Shown in pieces: positions 26,900 through 36,127 of a stretch of DNA of 64,000 nucleotides; position 1 is the first letter of the stretch, and each line of letters starts with the position of its first letter. The stretch comes from Phocaeicola vulgatus ATCC 8482. GTDB taxonomy: Bacteria; Bacteroidota; Bacteroidia; Bacteroidales; Bacteroidaceae. Location of the stretch: assembly GCF_000012825.1 (NCBI RefSeq), contig NC_009614.1, positions 4,154,001-4,218,000 of the forward strand, in the 5' to 3' direction. The notes beneath the pieces are model-generated. The model made no database searches and was not told the DNA's origin. It saw only the letters and a program-made list of their open reading frames with translations. The position numbers were made by a program, and so were the translations under genes.

Positions 26900-28675
26900 T
26901 CATGCAGTAAACTCTGTTCTTTCCAAATAAGCTATAACATCACCTTTATTAACTACAGCTCCTTGTTGGGCGCAAACTTCTACAATACGTCCTGTAAAAT
27001 TAGCAAAAATCTTTTCATACTCTCCCCACGGAGTGGAAATATAACAGAACACTTCATCATGCTGGTATTTCCGTCCGACAAACGGTGCCATAGAAGGACC
27101 TTCCACGGAAACTTCCCATAAAATCTGCCCCTTATCCGGTGCAATAATAGGATCTGCCTTAGCACGCTTATATTTTCGGATCGTTTCCTCATCGAAGCCA
27201 CTTTTTACCATAGCCGCATCCTGAGCACGTTGTAAATCATCCATAAAACGTTTCTTGGCTACACCCGATTTATAATCACGGTATTGCCGGTCATGCATAG
27301 CCAGTTCAAACAACTCTTCCTCATCCTCACCATATTCCCATCCATTATCATCCATCTCCTTACGGTACTTGTCCAGCTCATCAGGATAGTTCACCTGAGG
27401 ATCTTCATCAGTGAATTCGTAGCCTTTACTTTTCGCCAGTTCGATTATTTCAGGAGCCAACGCACCCGGCAATTTTCCACTTTTTCCCAAAATCATATCC
27501 CATGTATGGTTATCAATCATCGTCCATCTCTCCTCTCCCTTCACCAATTGCATAACATTCATCAAAGCCACATTCTTCACATATTGGCTAAACGGTGTTA
27601 CTAAAGGTGGATATCCCAATTTCGGCCATACGTATTCCACTTCTTCAAACAGCATCACTACCAAATCATCCAAACTCATAGGTTCCTTTCCCTGTCCTTT
27701 CAGAATCAGATTGATGCCCGAATGCACCCCTTTCAGATCGGCCATCATTGAACCCATCATGCCACCGGGAAGTCCACATCCCAGCAGCAAGGAAGACATA
27801 TGTTTGTTGGTAGGATCAATAAAATATCCCAAAAAATCATCAATAAATTCCTGCGTCATGCTACGCGCTTTCATATAAGCCTTCATATTGATTTCAGGTA
27901 CCTGAAAACCTGCATTTTTCAACATAGCCTGTACAGAAATTACGTCAGGATGCACTTTTCCCCATGACAACGGCTCCATAGCGACATCAATGATATCCGC
28001 ACCATTCTCACAAACTTCCAAAATAGATGCCATAGATAACCCAGGACCGGAATGTCCATGATATTGTACAATGACTTCAGGATGTTTATCTTTGATATTT
28101 CTCACCAACTGCCCCAACATTTCAGGACGGCCGATACCTGCCATATCTTTCAAACAGATTTCGGGTGCCCCCGCTTCTATTAACTGGTCGGCAATATAAG
28201 AATAATAATCCACCGTATGTACAGGAGAATAAGTGATGCAAAGAGTGGCTTGAGGAATCATTCCCGCTTCTTTAGCATATTTTATGGAAGGAATAATATT
28301 ACGAACTTCATTCAAACCACAAAAAATACGAGTAATATCCACTCCTTGCGCATGTTTTACCCTATACATCAACCGACGTACATCAGCTGGAACAGGATAC
28401 ATTCGCAATGCATTTAAACCACGGTCCAACATATGCGTCTGAATACCCGCCTCACGTAAAGGCTTGGTAAATGTACGCACTGCCTTGTTAGGATTCTCAC
28501 CATATAGCAAGTTCACTTGTTCAAAAGCACCTCCATTAGTTTCGACTCGGGCAAAACACCCCATTTCAACGATTAGAGGAGCAATTTTGGCTAACTGATC
28601 AGCTCTGGGCTGGTACTTCCCTGATGACTGCCACATATCGCGGTAGACCAAACTGAATTTGATTTCTTTTTTCAT
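26900..28675 (-). CDS. pyruvate carboxylase subunit B / oxaloacetate decarboxylase alpha-like protein
   Basis: About 591 residues: an HMGL-like carboxyltransferase TIM barrel (1-300; SLVYRDMWQSSGKYQ, FCGLNEVRN, QYHGHSGPGLSMASILE), the conserved carboxylase domain (300-520) and a C-terminal biotinyl-like domain. The barrel keeps the metal-site region (CLKDMAGIG, HGHS). The last domain lacks the biotin motif (A/M)MKM: the hairpin reads TPWGEYEKIFANFTGRIVE, with no lysine flanked by Met. It may use a separate biotin carrier or no biotin. Start at 28675 (MKKEIKFSLVYRD) chosen over the in-frame ATG at 28723, which lies in the promoter region. Confidence 0.88.
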   Translation of the reverse strand: MKKEIKFSLVYRDMWQSSGKYQPRADQLAKIAPLIVEMGCFARVETNGGAFEQVNLLYGENPNKAVRTFTKPLREAGIQTHMLDRGLNALRMYPVPADVRRLMYRVKHAQGVDITRIFCGLNEVRNIIPSIKYAKEAGMIPQATLCITYSPVHTVDYYSYIADQLIEAGAPEICLKDMAGIGRPEMLGQLVRNIKDKHPEVIVQYHGHSGPGLSMASILEVCENGADIIDVAMEPLSWGKVHPDVISVQAMLKNAGFQVPEINMKAYMKARSMTQEFIDDFLGYFIDPTNKHMSSLLLGCGLPGGMMGSMMADLKGVHSGINLILKGQGKEPMSLDDLVVMLFEEVEYVWPKLGYPPLVTPFSQYVKNVALMNVMQLVKGEERWTMIDNHTWDMILGKSGKLPGALAPEIIELAKSKGYEFTDEDPQVNYPDELDKYRKEMDDNGWEYGEDEEELFELAMHDRQYRDYKSGVAKKRFMDDLQRAQDAAMVKSGFDEETIRKYKRAKADPIIAPDKGQILWEVSVEGPSMAPFVGRKYQHDEVFCYISTPWGEYEKIFANFTGRIVEVCAQQGAVVNKGDVIAYLERTEFTA

Positions 28676-28711
28676 AATTATTACTTGATTTAAAGGTGTC
28701 TTGTCCTTTTG

Positions 28712-28719
28712 CAAATATA
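28712..28719 (-). promoter_or_regulatory. -7 box of the PycB-like gene
   Basis: TATATTTG on the minus strand fits TAnnTTTG, 36 bases upstream of the preferred start codon; it also argues against the longer start at 28723. Confidence 0.45.
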
Positions 28720-28805
28720 ACAAATGAATAAAAATAAAGTTAATATTCGAAGCTGTTTTTTAGCTTCCAAAAACATGTTTAATATCATATTGTAAACCAA
28801 CAAAA

Positions 28806-28845
28806 ACAAAAAAGGCAGAGCAAAAGATTTTCACTCTACCTTTTT
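28806..28845 (-). terminator. terminator after the sigma-factor gene
   Basis: Stem AAAAAGGTAGAG/CTCTGCCTTTTTT on the minus strand, ending in a T-rich run; about 20 bases after the sigma-factor stop. Confidence 0.75.
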
Positions 28846-28864
28846 GATAATTTTCCCCCTTGGA

Positions 28865-29359
28865 TTATACAAAATCACGGAGCTGTCCCTGCAAGCGTTG
28901 TCTGGTAAAAAAAATTCTGCTTTTTACAGTACCCAACGGCAATCCCAGCTTTTCGGCAATCTCACGATATTTAAATCCCGACACATGCATAGCGAATGGA
29001 ATACGGTATTCTTTAGGAAGCAAACCGACTATACGATGTATTTCTTTCATGTCATAAGCTCCCTCGGTACTATCAAAGCCGGAATCCTGAGGCATACTTA
29101 AATGGTAGAGATTGTCTGTATGGTCCACAAATGTCTGGTCACGCACGATTTTCCTATAATTGTTTATAAAGATGTTACGCATAATGGTATACATCCATCC
29201 CTTAAAGTTTGTATCGGGGATATACTTGTCTTCATTATCCAGCGCTTTCAATGAAGTTTCTTGTAGCAGGTCATTAGCCTCCTCACGGTCGGCTGTGAGT
29301 TTGTATGCAAACCGAAGTAATTCTTCTTGCACACCCAGCAGGTTCTTTTTAAAACTAAC
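28865..29359 (-). pseudogene. ECF-type RNA polymerase sigma factor, split by an insertion sequence
   Basis: The remaining coding part gives SFKKNLLGVQEELLRFAYKL, sigma region 2 (DREEANDLLQETSLKALDN, NFKGWMYTIMRNIFINNYRK) and region 4 (LLPKEYRIPFAMHVSGFKYREIAEKLGLPLGTVKSRIF), a complete ECF sigma factor apart from the first residues. Removing the IS and one 8-bp target copy joins the start ATG at 30840 in frame: MNSVSFKKNLLG. The IS therefore splits the gene at codons 4-6. A GTG at 29332 (VQEELL) could restart translation if the gene is still transcribed, so partial function cannot be excluded. Confidence 0.85.
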
Positions 29360-29394
29360 GGGTCAGCGGATTTTCCTGGTTGGTAAGCTTTCTT

Positions 29395-30399
29395 TTAAGC
29401 GTATAGCCTAGCCAGTCTGAACATGAAGAATTTCAGATCAGCCACCCCTCTTAACTGGCTTCGAAAAGCTTTGATTTTAGCATTGAACGACTCCGCTGAA
29501 GCATTTGTCAATCGTTCTTCAAAATAATTTATGATGGTCGTACTATGGTTTGAAAAGGTATCAAGTACCTTGTTGAACTCCATATAGTCAAACTTTTCCA
29601 CTTCATTGTACCATCTTGCGAGATTTAGCCTTGCTTCATCGGGACCTGACTTCTTGTTGAAGATGTCTGTCAGTTTCATGCTAAGGCTGTATCCTTCCAG
29701 AAGCTTGGGGAATTTATCAAAGAGAATGGCAGCCCTGGTCTTTTGCTGTTCATTCCATTTGCTCCAGTGTTTCAGTATAATATGCTTGCTTCTGCTTACT
29801 ATCTGTGGCAGGGTTTCTCCGTTCTCCATTCTTTCAGGCTCCCATTTCCCTATTCTCTCCCTTTCCGCCTTACTCTTTGCTTCTTTCTTCTTTTGACGGT
29901 GCTCCCTGATAGCCTGATTTTCCGCATCAAGTACTTTCCACCGATAGCGTATTCTTAACCGGTCAACAGCTTCAGACATGAGCTGCTGTACATGAAAACG
30001 GTCATTGATCAGCTTTGCGGCAGGAAACACCTTTCTGACCGTCAGCATCATGGCTGAAGATAAATCTGTAGTGACAGTCTTGACAGACAGCCGTTTCCGG
30101 TGCGGAAGCCTGCGCAAGATTCCGCTTACCGCATCTGTGGCCACTCCACGAACCATTGCAACTAAAGCCCCCTTACGGCCTTTGGCTGCTTTATTGGTCA
30201 GAATCGTATAAACATCTCCATTGCTCAGGCAAGTTTCATCCAAAGAAAGGTTTTCTCCAATGTTTTCAGGATAAAGGAGGTAGTCATGCGCATGTTCGAG
30301 TTGGTCCCAGTTCCGGTAATCACTGATTTTCTCCTTGTATTGTTTACGAAGAGTCTGTCCTTTTACGCCATAACGTTCCGCAAGCACACAGATGCTCAC
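29395..30399 (-). CDS. IS transposase, DDE type (ORF B)
   Basis: 334 residues from a GTG at 30399. The DDE transposase core has NLSLDETCLSNGDVYTIL (first Asp), VKTVTTDLSSAMMLTVRKVFP with NDRFHVQQL (second Asp, ISL3-like DRFH), and the late SAESFNAKIKAFRSQLRG region with the acidic Glu. The reading frame is open upstream of the GTG and overlaps the end of ORF A in a different frame at an A/T-rich run (TTTTTTAAAAGAAGG). A frameshifted fusion or coupled restart is therefore possible. Confidence 0.88.
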   Translation of the reverse strand: MSICVLAERYGVKGQTLRKQYKEKISDYRNWDQLEHAHDYLLYPENIGENLSLDETCLSNGDVYTILTNKAAKGRKGALVAMVRGVATDAVSGILRRLPHRKRLSVKTVTTDLSSAMMLTVRKVFPAAKLINDRFHVQQLMSEAVDRLRIRYRWKVLDAENQAIREHRQKKKEAKSKAERERIGKWEPERMENGETLPQIVSRSKHIILKHWSKWNEQQKTRAAILFDKFPKLLEGYSLSMKLTDIFNKKSGPDEARLNLARWYNEVEKFDYMEFNKVLDTFSNHSTTIINYFEERLTNASAESFNAKIKAFRSQLRGVADLKFFMFRLARLYA

Positions 30400-30409
30400 A
30401 GGAGTAGAT

Positions 30410-30760
30410 TCAATCTCCTTCTTTTAAAAAAGAAACGAACTCAGAATTGAGCCGTGTACCGTCAAATTCGGATAAATCCCAGTCATAGCTGAAGATTTCA
30501 TTGGAAGACTTGTCAAGCCATTTACGTTTACGGACATGGAGATAAGTGGCGCGACCACGAATAGGGTAGTCTTGGATTGTACGGTACTCACCAAAACCAT
30601 AGGATATGATATCCGGGTTGGTCTTATCTTCTTTTAGCTGAACTTTTTTTTCATCAAGATAAATATCAAAACGGTCAGCACTCTTGTCGAAATTGACAAT
30701 ATCAAAGTTGTCTATAAGCACATCCGGAAGGATGGCACGAAGGAGTCGTTCGGGTTTCAT
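30410..30760 (-). CDS. IS N-terminal region protein (ORF A)
   Basis: 116 residues, the small companion of the ISAon1-type transposase: LIDNFDIVNFDKSADRFDIYLDEKK and GRATYLHVRKRKWLD, probably the DNA-binding portion that in other ISL3-like transposases is fused at the N-terminus. It ends in SFLKEGD immediately before the ORF B frame. Confidence 0.8.
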   Translation of the reverse strand: MKPERLLRAILPDVLIDNFDIVNFDKSADRFDIYLDEKKVQLKEDKTNPDIISYGFGEYRTIQDYPIRGRATYLHVRKRKWLDKSSNEIFSYDWDLSEFDGTRLNSEFVSFLKEGD

Positions 30761-30836
30761 AAAACAAAGGTAAGCAAAGATAGCTAATTTTAAAACTTAC
30801 CAACCAGAAATTTCCGCTGAGCCAAACTAACGCTAT

Positions 30837-30902
30837 TCATAAGTCTTTCAGTTTAGGTTCATATTCTTTTTCCATGCTCTCGGTAATGCAAGGATAGCGC
30901 AT
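30837..30902 (-). CDS. 21-codon upstream ORF overlapping the sigma-factor start
   Basis: ATG at 30902 opens MRYPCITESMEKEYEPKLKD plus one Leu, and its TGA overlaps the original ATG of the sigma-factor gene in the ATGA arrangement typical of translational coupling. A near-consensus -7 box (TATCCTTG) lies within it, so it may be chance. A leader peptide is possible. Confidence 0.3.
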   Translation of the reverse strand: MRYPCITESMEKEYEPKLKDL

Positions 30903-30922
30903 TTTAAATAGGTGTCAAAGAA

Positions 30923-30988
30923 AAAACTATCAAAATAGGGGGTAAAAACCGTCATTTATCAGTTTTTACCCCCTGTTTTGATAGTTTT
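30923..30988 (-). terminator. 27-bp stem hairpin after the TRIC gene
   Basis: Inverted repeat 30923-30949 with 30962-30988 (26 of 27 identical, the odd pair a wobble), 12-base loop. It starts 11 bases after the TRIC stop and is followed on the minus strand by TTCTTTG. Confidence 0.7.
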
Positions 30989-30998
30989 CAGGTGCTAT

Positions 30999-31613
30999 TT
31001 AGCGTTGTTCCCCCTTTAAAATTGGTAAACAGATACTATATTTAACAGCTAAAATACGCGCCAAAAACACAGTACTACCTCCTATTATCTGGCAAATAAA
31101 GGCTTCCAGACCAAACAGATCACATATCCAATAGGCCAATCCCCCCACCACACAGGCCATTGCATAAATTTCTTTACGAAAAATAAGCGGAATTTCATTA
31201 ATAAAAACATCGCGGAGCACACCACCTGCGGCCCCAGTGATACTACCCATGATTATAGCTACCCAAAAAGGATATCCGAGAGCAATACTTTTGCCTACTC
31301 CCACTACTGTAAATAGTGCCAGACCGATGCTGTCGAACAGGAAAAAAGTGTTATGCATATGAATCAGATACTTGCCGAAAGCAATTACCCAAAACAATGC
31401 AAGTCCTGTACATATTAAATATATAGGGTCGGTCATCCAACCCGGAGTCACATCTAGAAGCACATCACGGATAGTACCTCCTCCGATAGCCGTTGCCAAA
31501 CCCACTACATATGCACCAAACCAGTCAAACTGTTTGGCAGACGCCAATCTGATACCACTGATGGCAAAGGCAAACGTGCCTATAAAATCTAAAACTTGAA
31601 CAAATGTTAGCAT
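30999..31613 (-). CDS. TRIC-type cation channel family protein (YadS-like)
   Basis: About 204 residues, seven hydrophobic helices and two copies of the glycine-rich TRIC repeat: IGGGTIRDVLLDVTP near residue 60 and AAGGVLRDVFINEIPL near residue 145. Prokaryotic TRIC proteins form trimeric monovalent-cation channels in the inner membrane. The start at 31613 (MLTFVQVLDFIGTFAF) is preferred to the ATG at 31709, because the longer form would overlap the start of the divergent wecB-like gene. Confidence 0.9.
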   Translation of the reverse strand: MLTFVQVLDFIGTFAFAISGIRLASAKQFDWFGAYVVGLATAIGGGTIRDVLLDVTPGWMTDPIYLICTGLALFWVIAFGKYLIHMHNTFFLFDSIGLALFTVVGVGKSIALGYPFWVAIIMGSITGAAGGVLRDVFINEIPLIFRKEIYAMACVVGGLAYWICDLFGLEAFICQIIGGSTVFLARILAVKYSICLPILKGEQR

Positions 31614-31663
31614 AATGGTTGTTATTTGTCTGCAAAGTAACGAATAAATTCGATAAGAAAATG

Positions 31664-31671
31664 TATTTTTG
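31664..31671 (+). promoter_or_regulatory. -7 box of the wecB-like gene
   Basis: TATTTTTG fits TAnnTTTG, 25 bases upstream of the ATG; no clear -33 element. Confidence 0.4.
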
Positions 31672-31696
31672 TGTTCAGAAAATAGCTTAAAATAAG

Positions 31697-32785
31697 ATGA
31701 AAGTAACAATTATCGCAGGTGCACGTCCCAATTTCATGAAAATTGCCCCATTAATGCGTGCTATCAAGGCTGCAAAGGCAGCAGGAAAAAATATCACTGC
31801 CCGTCTGGTCTACACAGGTTCGGACGAAGATAAAAGTTTGGAACCTTCTCTGTTTACAGACCTGGATATGCCGCGTCCTGATGTATATCTGCATGTAGAT
31901 AATACAGATTTTTTCCAGCAAATGGCAGGTATATTGGTAGCTTTCGCCCGCGAACTGGAACAGCATCCTGCACAGGTAGTACTTGTAGTGGATGACCTGA
32001 CTCCTACTATGGCGTGCTCTATCGTAGCTAAAAAGAAAGGGATAAAAGTCGCTCATCTAGTGGCCGGAACCCGCTCTTTCGATATGGATATGCCAAAGGA
32101 AGTGAACAGCATGATAACAGATGGCTTGTCCGATTATCTGTTCACGGCCGGAATGGTAGCCAACCGCAATCTGAATCAAACAGGAACCGAACAGGCACAT
32201 GTACATTTTGTAGGAAACATCCTGATTGATACGCTGCGTTATAACCGTACCCGTTTACAGCGCCCGGTAGCGTTCTCCATTATGGGACTGAAAGAAAAAG
32301 AATACCTCTTGCTAACATTGAACAAGCATTCATTGCTAAACAAGGACACAACACTGAAAGCCATCTTCCACACTATACTGGAAAAAACAGACAAGCCGAT
32401 CGTGGCGCCGCTCCATACATATGTAAAAAACAAGCTGTCTGCTTTAGGAATTACTTCCGAAAGGTTATATATATTACCACCGCAACCTTATTTGTCATTC
32501 GGATATTTAGTGAACCATGCCTGGGGTATCATTACAGATTCGGGCAATGTAGCGGAAGAAGCTACTTTTTTAGGAATCCCCTGCATGACATTAAGCACGT
32601 ATGCAGAACATCCCGAAACAGTGACAATCGGCACAAACCGGCTGGTGGGGGAAAACTCTGAAATCCTGGCAGACGCCCTTGACATTCTGAATAAAGGAGA
32701 ATGGCAGAAGGGACATTTGCCGGAACGCTGGGACGGACACGCAGCAGAAAGAATTGTGCAAACATTGCTGGGTGAACATAAATAA
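31697..32785 (+). CDS. wecB: UDP-N-acetylglucosamine 2-epimerase family protein, divergent
   Basis: 362 residues with the GT-B fold of WecB: MKVTIIAGARPNFMKIAPLM, the VVDDLTPTMACSIVAKK and VAHLVAGTRSFDMDMPKE segments, and a C-terminal nucleotide site. Several usually conserved residues differ: DSGG is DSGN, the RxTTERPE loop is LSTYAEHPE, and HPNP is HTYV. It keeps the overall family shape but the substrate may not be UDP-GlcNAc. It is not in a recognisable polysaccharide cluster. Confidence 0.75.
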   Translation: MKVTIIAGARPNFMKIAPLMRAIKAAKAAGKNITARLVYTGSDEDKSLEPSLFTDLDMPRPDVYLHVDNTDFFQQMAGILVAFARELEQHPAQVVLVVDDLTPTMACSIVAKKKGIKVAHLVAGTRSFDMDMPKEVNSMITDGLSDYLFTAGMVANRNLNQTGTEQAHVHFVGNILIDTLRYNRTRLQRPVAFSIMGLKEKEYLLLTLNKHSLLNKDTTLKAIFHTILEKTDKPIVAPLHTYVKNKLSALGITSERLYILPPQPYLSFGYLVNHAWGIITDSGNVAEEATFLGIPCMTLSTYAEHPETVTIGTNRLVGENSEILADALDILNKGEWQKGHLPERWDGHAAERIVQTLLGEHK

Positions 32786-32786
32786 A

Positions 32787-32861
32787 ATGGAGCACCAATA
32801 AAAACACGGATGCCGCAGAATTTGATATTCTGCGGCATCCGTGTTTTTATTGGTGCTCCAT
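32787..32861. terminator. perfect 35-bp inverted repeat between convergent genes
   Basis: Left arm 32787-32821 and right arm 32827-32861 are exact reverse complements around a 5-base loop. It lies 1 base after the wecB-like stop and 24 bases from the DUF3078 stop. The inner GC-rich stem GGATGCCGCAGAAT with outer A/T runs fits a bidirectional terminator, though much longer than needed. Confidence 0.75.
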
Positions 32862-32885
32862 CGATATCGCTTACACTCTCCTTTC

Positions 32886-34280
32886 TTACCAAGTATAATT
32901 CAAACCAAAACTAAGCAATTCCTGCAACTGGAAATAACTCTTGTTATCTTCTGTCAGTGTCACACCGTCATCATAACGCGCATGAACAAACAACTTAGTA
33001 GACAAATAACGGTTCAACACAAAATTAAATGTATTTTCCCAACTGGCAATTACGGTGTCATAAGTTGTAAAGTACTCCAATTTAGACTCCCACACAATAC
33101 TGGGGATAATTGTCCAAGTCAGATTACCTGTAAATTTCGAACCGAAGAGATTCGCTGTTTTATGCCCCGGATCCACATTAAAAGCACCCGGATCAGTTAT
33201 CTTATCATTGCTGATATACATAAAAGTATACGCCAGTGGAGATCCCAACAAAGACAATGAATAATTCTTCTTATTCTGCTTAAAGTCCATACCGAGGGTT
33301 ATATCCAATTGGGCGGGAGACAGAAAATTAGAAATCATATCATTCGTATTCGTCTTATAATTTCCAAAGAACTGAGTCTTGAACTCGCCCGCCAAAGTAT
33401 AATACCAGTTTTTGAAGGCTTTTACACCCAGTTTACTGCTTAAACGAAGCAAGTCGGCATTCGTCTTATACTTATGCACTGTATCTGACGGTGCTGTAAC
33501 AAAACCCAATTTTATTTCCAGCTTATTTTCAAACTCTATACGCTGGCGGTCATCAAAATTAGCTTCCAGCACTAAGCCGGACAACAGCGCATTAGTACTT
33601 TCACCACCTTTATACCAGTTATCTGAAATATAATGTTGTGTGAACTGAACATACCCATTCCCCTTATGCGTCCAAAAGTTAGGGCGTACCACCAACAATT
33701 CATTATCCGTAGTCAAGCTTTCCACCGGTGTTTCCGGTTGAAGGAAACTTTTGATTCTCTCTTTCCTTGGTCTTTTTACTATCTGATTATTTTCCAGTGG
33801 TTTCAAATCAGCCAAATAAAGTTCGTTATTCACCAATCTGCCCGGATATTGCAAATAATAATTCCTTAATATATTATTCGACCAACGGTCGGCAGCGGCC
33901 AAGGTTTCCAAATCGGGCAGTTGATATATAGCTGCAGATGCAGAGTCACGCTTTCCCATATATAGCGAATCGACAGCTGTCATTATTTTCGTATCCGGAC
34001 TCCATTTTATTTCAAAAATTTCTTTTATAGGAGCTTCATAATAAGTGGGCGGAACAAACAACTTATAAAAAGCCGGATTAGGACGTACCCGCCGGGGCGC
34101 CGGAATATTCAAATCATCCCACAGCCTGAAATAAGCAAAATAAGATGCGCTTAATGCAGACAATGAATCAGAATAGGCTTTCACAGCCGGATTTTCTTTC
34201 GTCTTGGCTATTTTCTGTGCCGGCACTTCTTCCATACAGAATACAGCAAGTATTATAGCCAAACATATACTTTTTCTCAT
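32886..34280 (-). CDS. DUF3078 family outer-membrane protein
   Basis: About 464 residues. Signal peptide (MRKSICLAIILAVFCMEEVPAQ), a periplasmic N-terminal half, and a C-terminal beta-rich half typical of DUF3078 (GNGYVQFTQHYISDNWYKGG, RIEFENKLEIKLGF, LDITLGMDFKQNKKNYSLSLL) ending in an aromatic residue (LNYTW). Probably an outer-membrane barrel; function unknown. Start at 34280 chosen because the longer ATG at 34328 would lie upstream of the promoter's -7 box. Confidence 0.88.
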   Translation of the reverse strand: MRKSICLAIILAVFCMEEVPAQKIAKTKENPAVKAYSDSLSALSASYFAYFRLWDDLNIPAPRRVRPNPAFYKLFVPPTYYEAPIKEIFEIKWSPDTKIMTAVDSLYMGKRDSASAAIYQLPDLETLAAADRWSNNILRNYYLQYPGRLVNNELYLADLKPLENNQIVKRPRKERIKSFLQPETPVESLTTDNELLVVRPNFWTHKGNGYVQFTQHYISDNWYKGGESTNALLSGLVLEANFDDRQRIEFENKLEIKLGFVTAPSDTVHKYKTNADLLRLSSKLGVKAFKNWYYTLAGEFKTQFFGNYKTNTNDMISNFLSPAQLDITLGMDFKQNKKNYSLSLLGSPLAYTFMYISNDKITDPGAFNVDPGHKTANLFGSKFTGNLTWTIIPSIVWESKLEYFTTYDTVIASWENTFNFVLNRYLSTKLFVHARYDDGVTLTEDNKSYFQLQELLSFGLNYTW

Positions 34281-34298
34281 ACTAATTTTAGTTTTGTG

Positions 34299-34329
34299 CA
34301 AAAGTACACTTAATTTTCCTTTTCCCAAA
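34299..34329 (-). promoter_or_regulatory. promoter of the DUF3078 gene
   Basis: Exact consensus on the minus strand: TTTG (34326-34329), 19 bases, TACTTTTG (34299-34306), placed 19 bases before the preferred start. Confidence 0.75.
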
Positions 34330-34420
34330 AAACTGTTTCCTTTATATAGTAACGAATGATAAATTCAGTTTCATCAAATGATTTTTTAAAGCATATCCGA
34401 CAATATTGAAAAAGATTTTG

Positions 34421-34428
34421 TAATTTTG
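34421..34428 (+). promoter_or_regulatory. -7 box of pyrG
   Basis: TAATTTTG fits TAnnTTTG, leaving a leader of about 55 bases before the GTG start; no clear -33 element. Confidence 0.4.
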
Positions 34429-34486
34429 CAACTTTGATAAATATTGCGATTTTGATAATTAAGAAAATAACATTTAAAAATATTAA

Positions 34487-36088
<1,602 letters not shown>

Positions 36089-36127
36089 GAAACGAGAATT
36101 ATAATATAATAAGGTAAACAAGTAAAA

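Larger units (their letters stand above)
29360..30823 (-). mobile_element. complete ISAon1-type (ISL3-like) insertion sequence, 1464 bp
   Basis: Bounded by 28-bp imperfect terminal inverted repeats (29360-29387 and 30796-30823; 24 of 28 match, both containing TCAGCGGA and CTGGTTGGTAAG). The element is flanked by an exact 8-bp target duplication AAACTAAC (29352-29359 and 30824-30831). It carries a small ORF A and a DDE transposase ORF B on the minus strand. Two -7 boxes (TACCTTTG 30765-30772, TATCTTTG 30775-30782) inside its right end can drive the transposase. The intact ends suggest a recent insertion. Family name is from memory. Confidence 0.9.

Noticed and set aside
30410..30440. Canonical -1 frameshift at TTTAAAA linking the two IS frames
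   Set aside because: The slippery heptamer is in phase, but the -1 frame meets a stop; the transposase frame is +1 (or -2), so a simple -1 fusion does not work.
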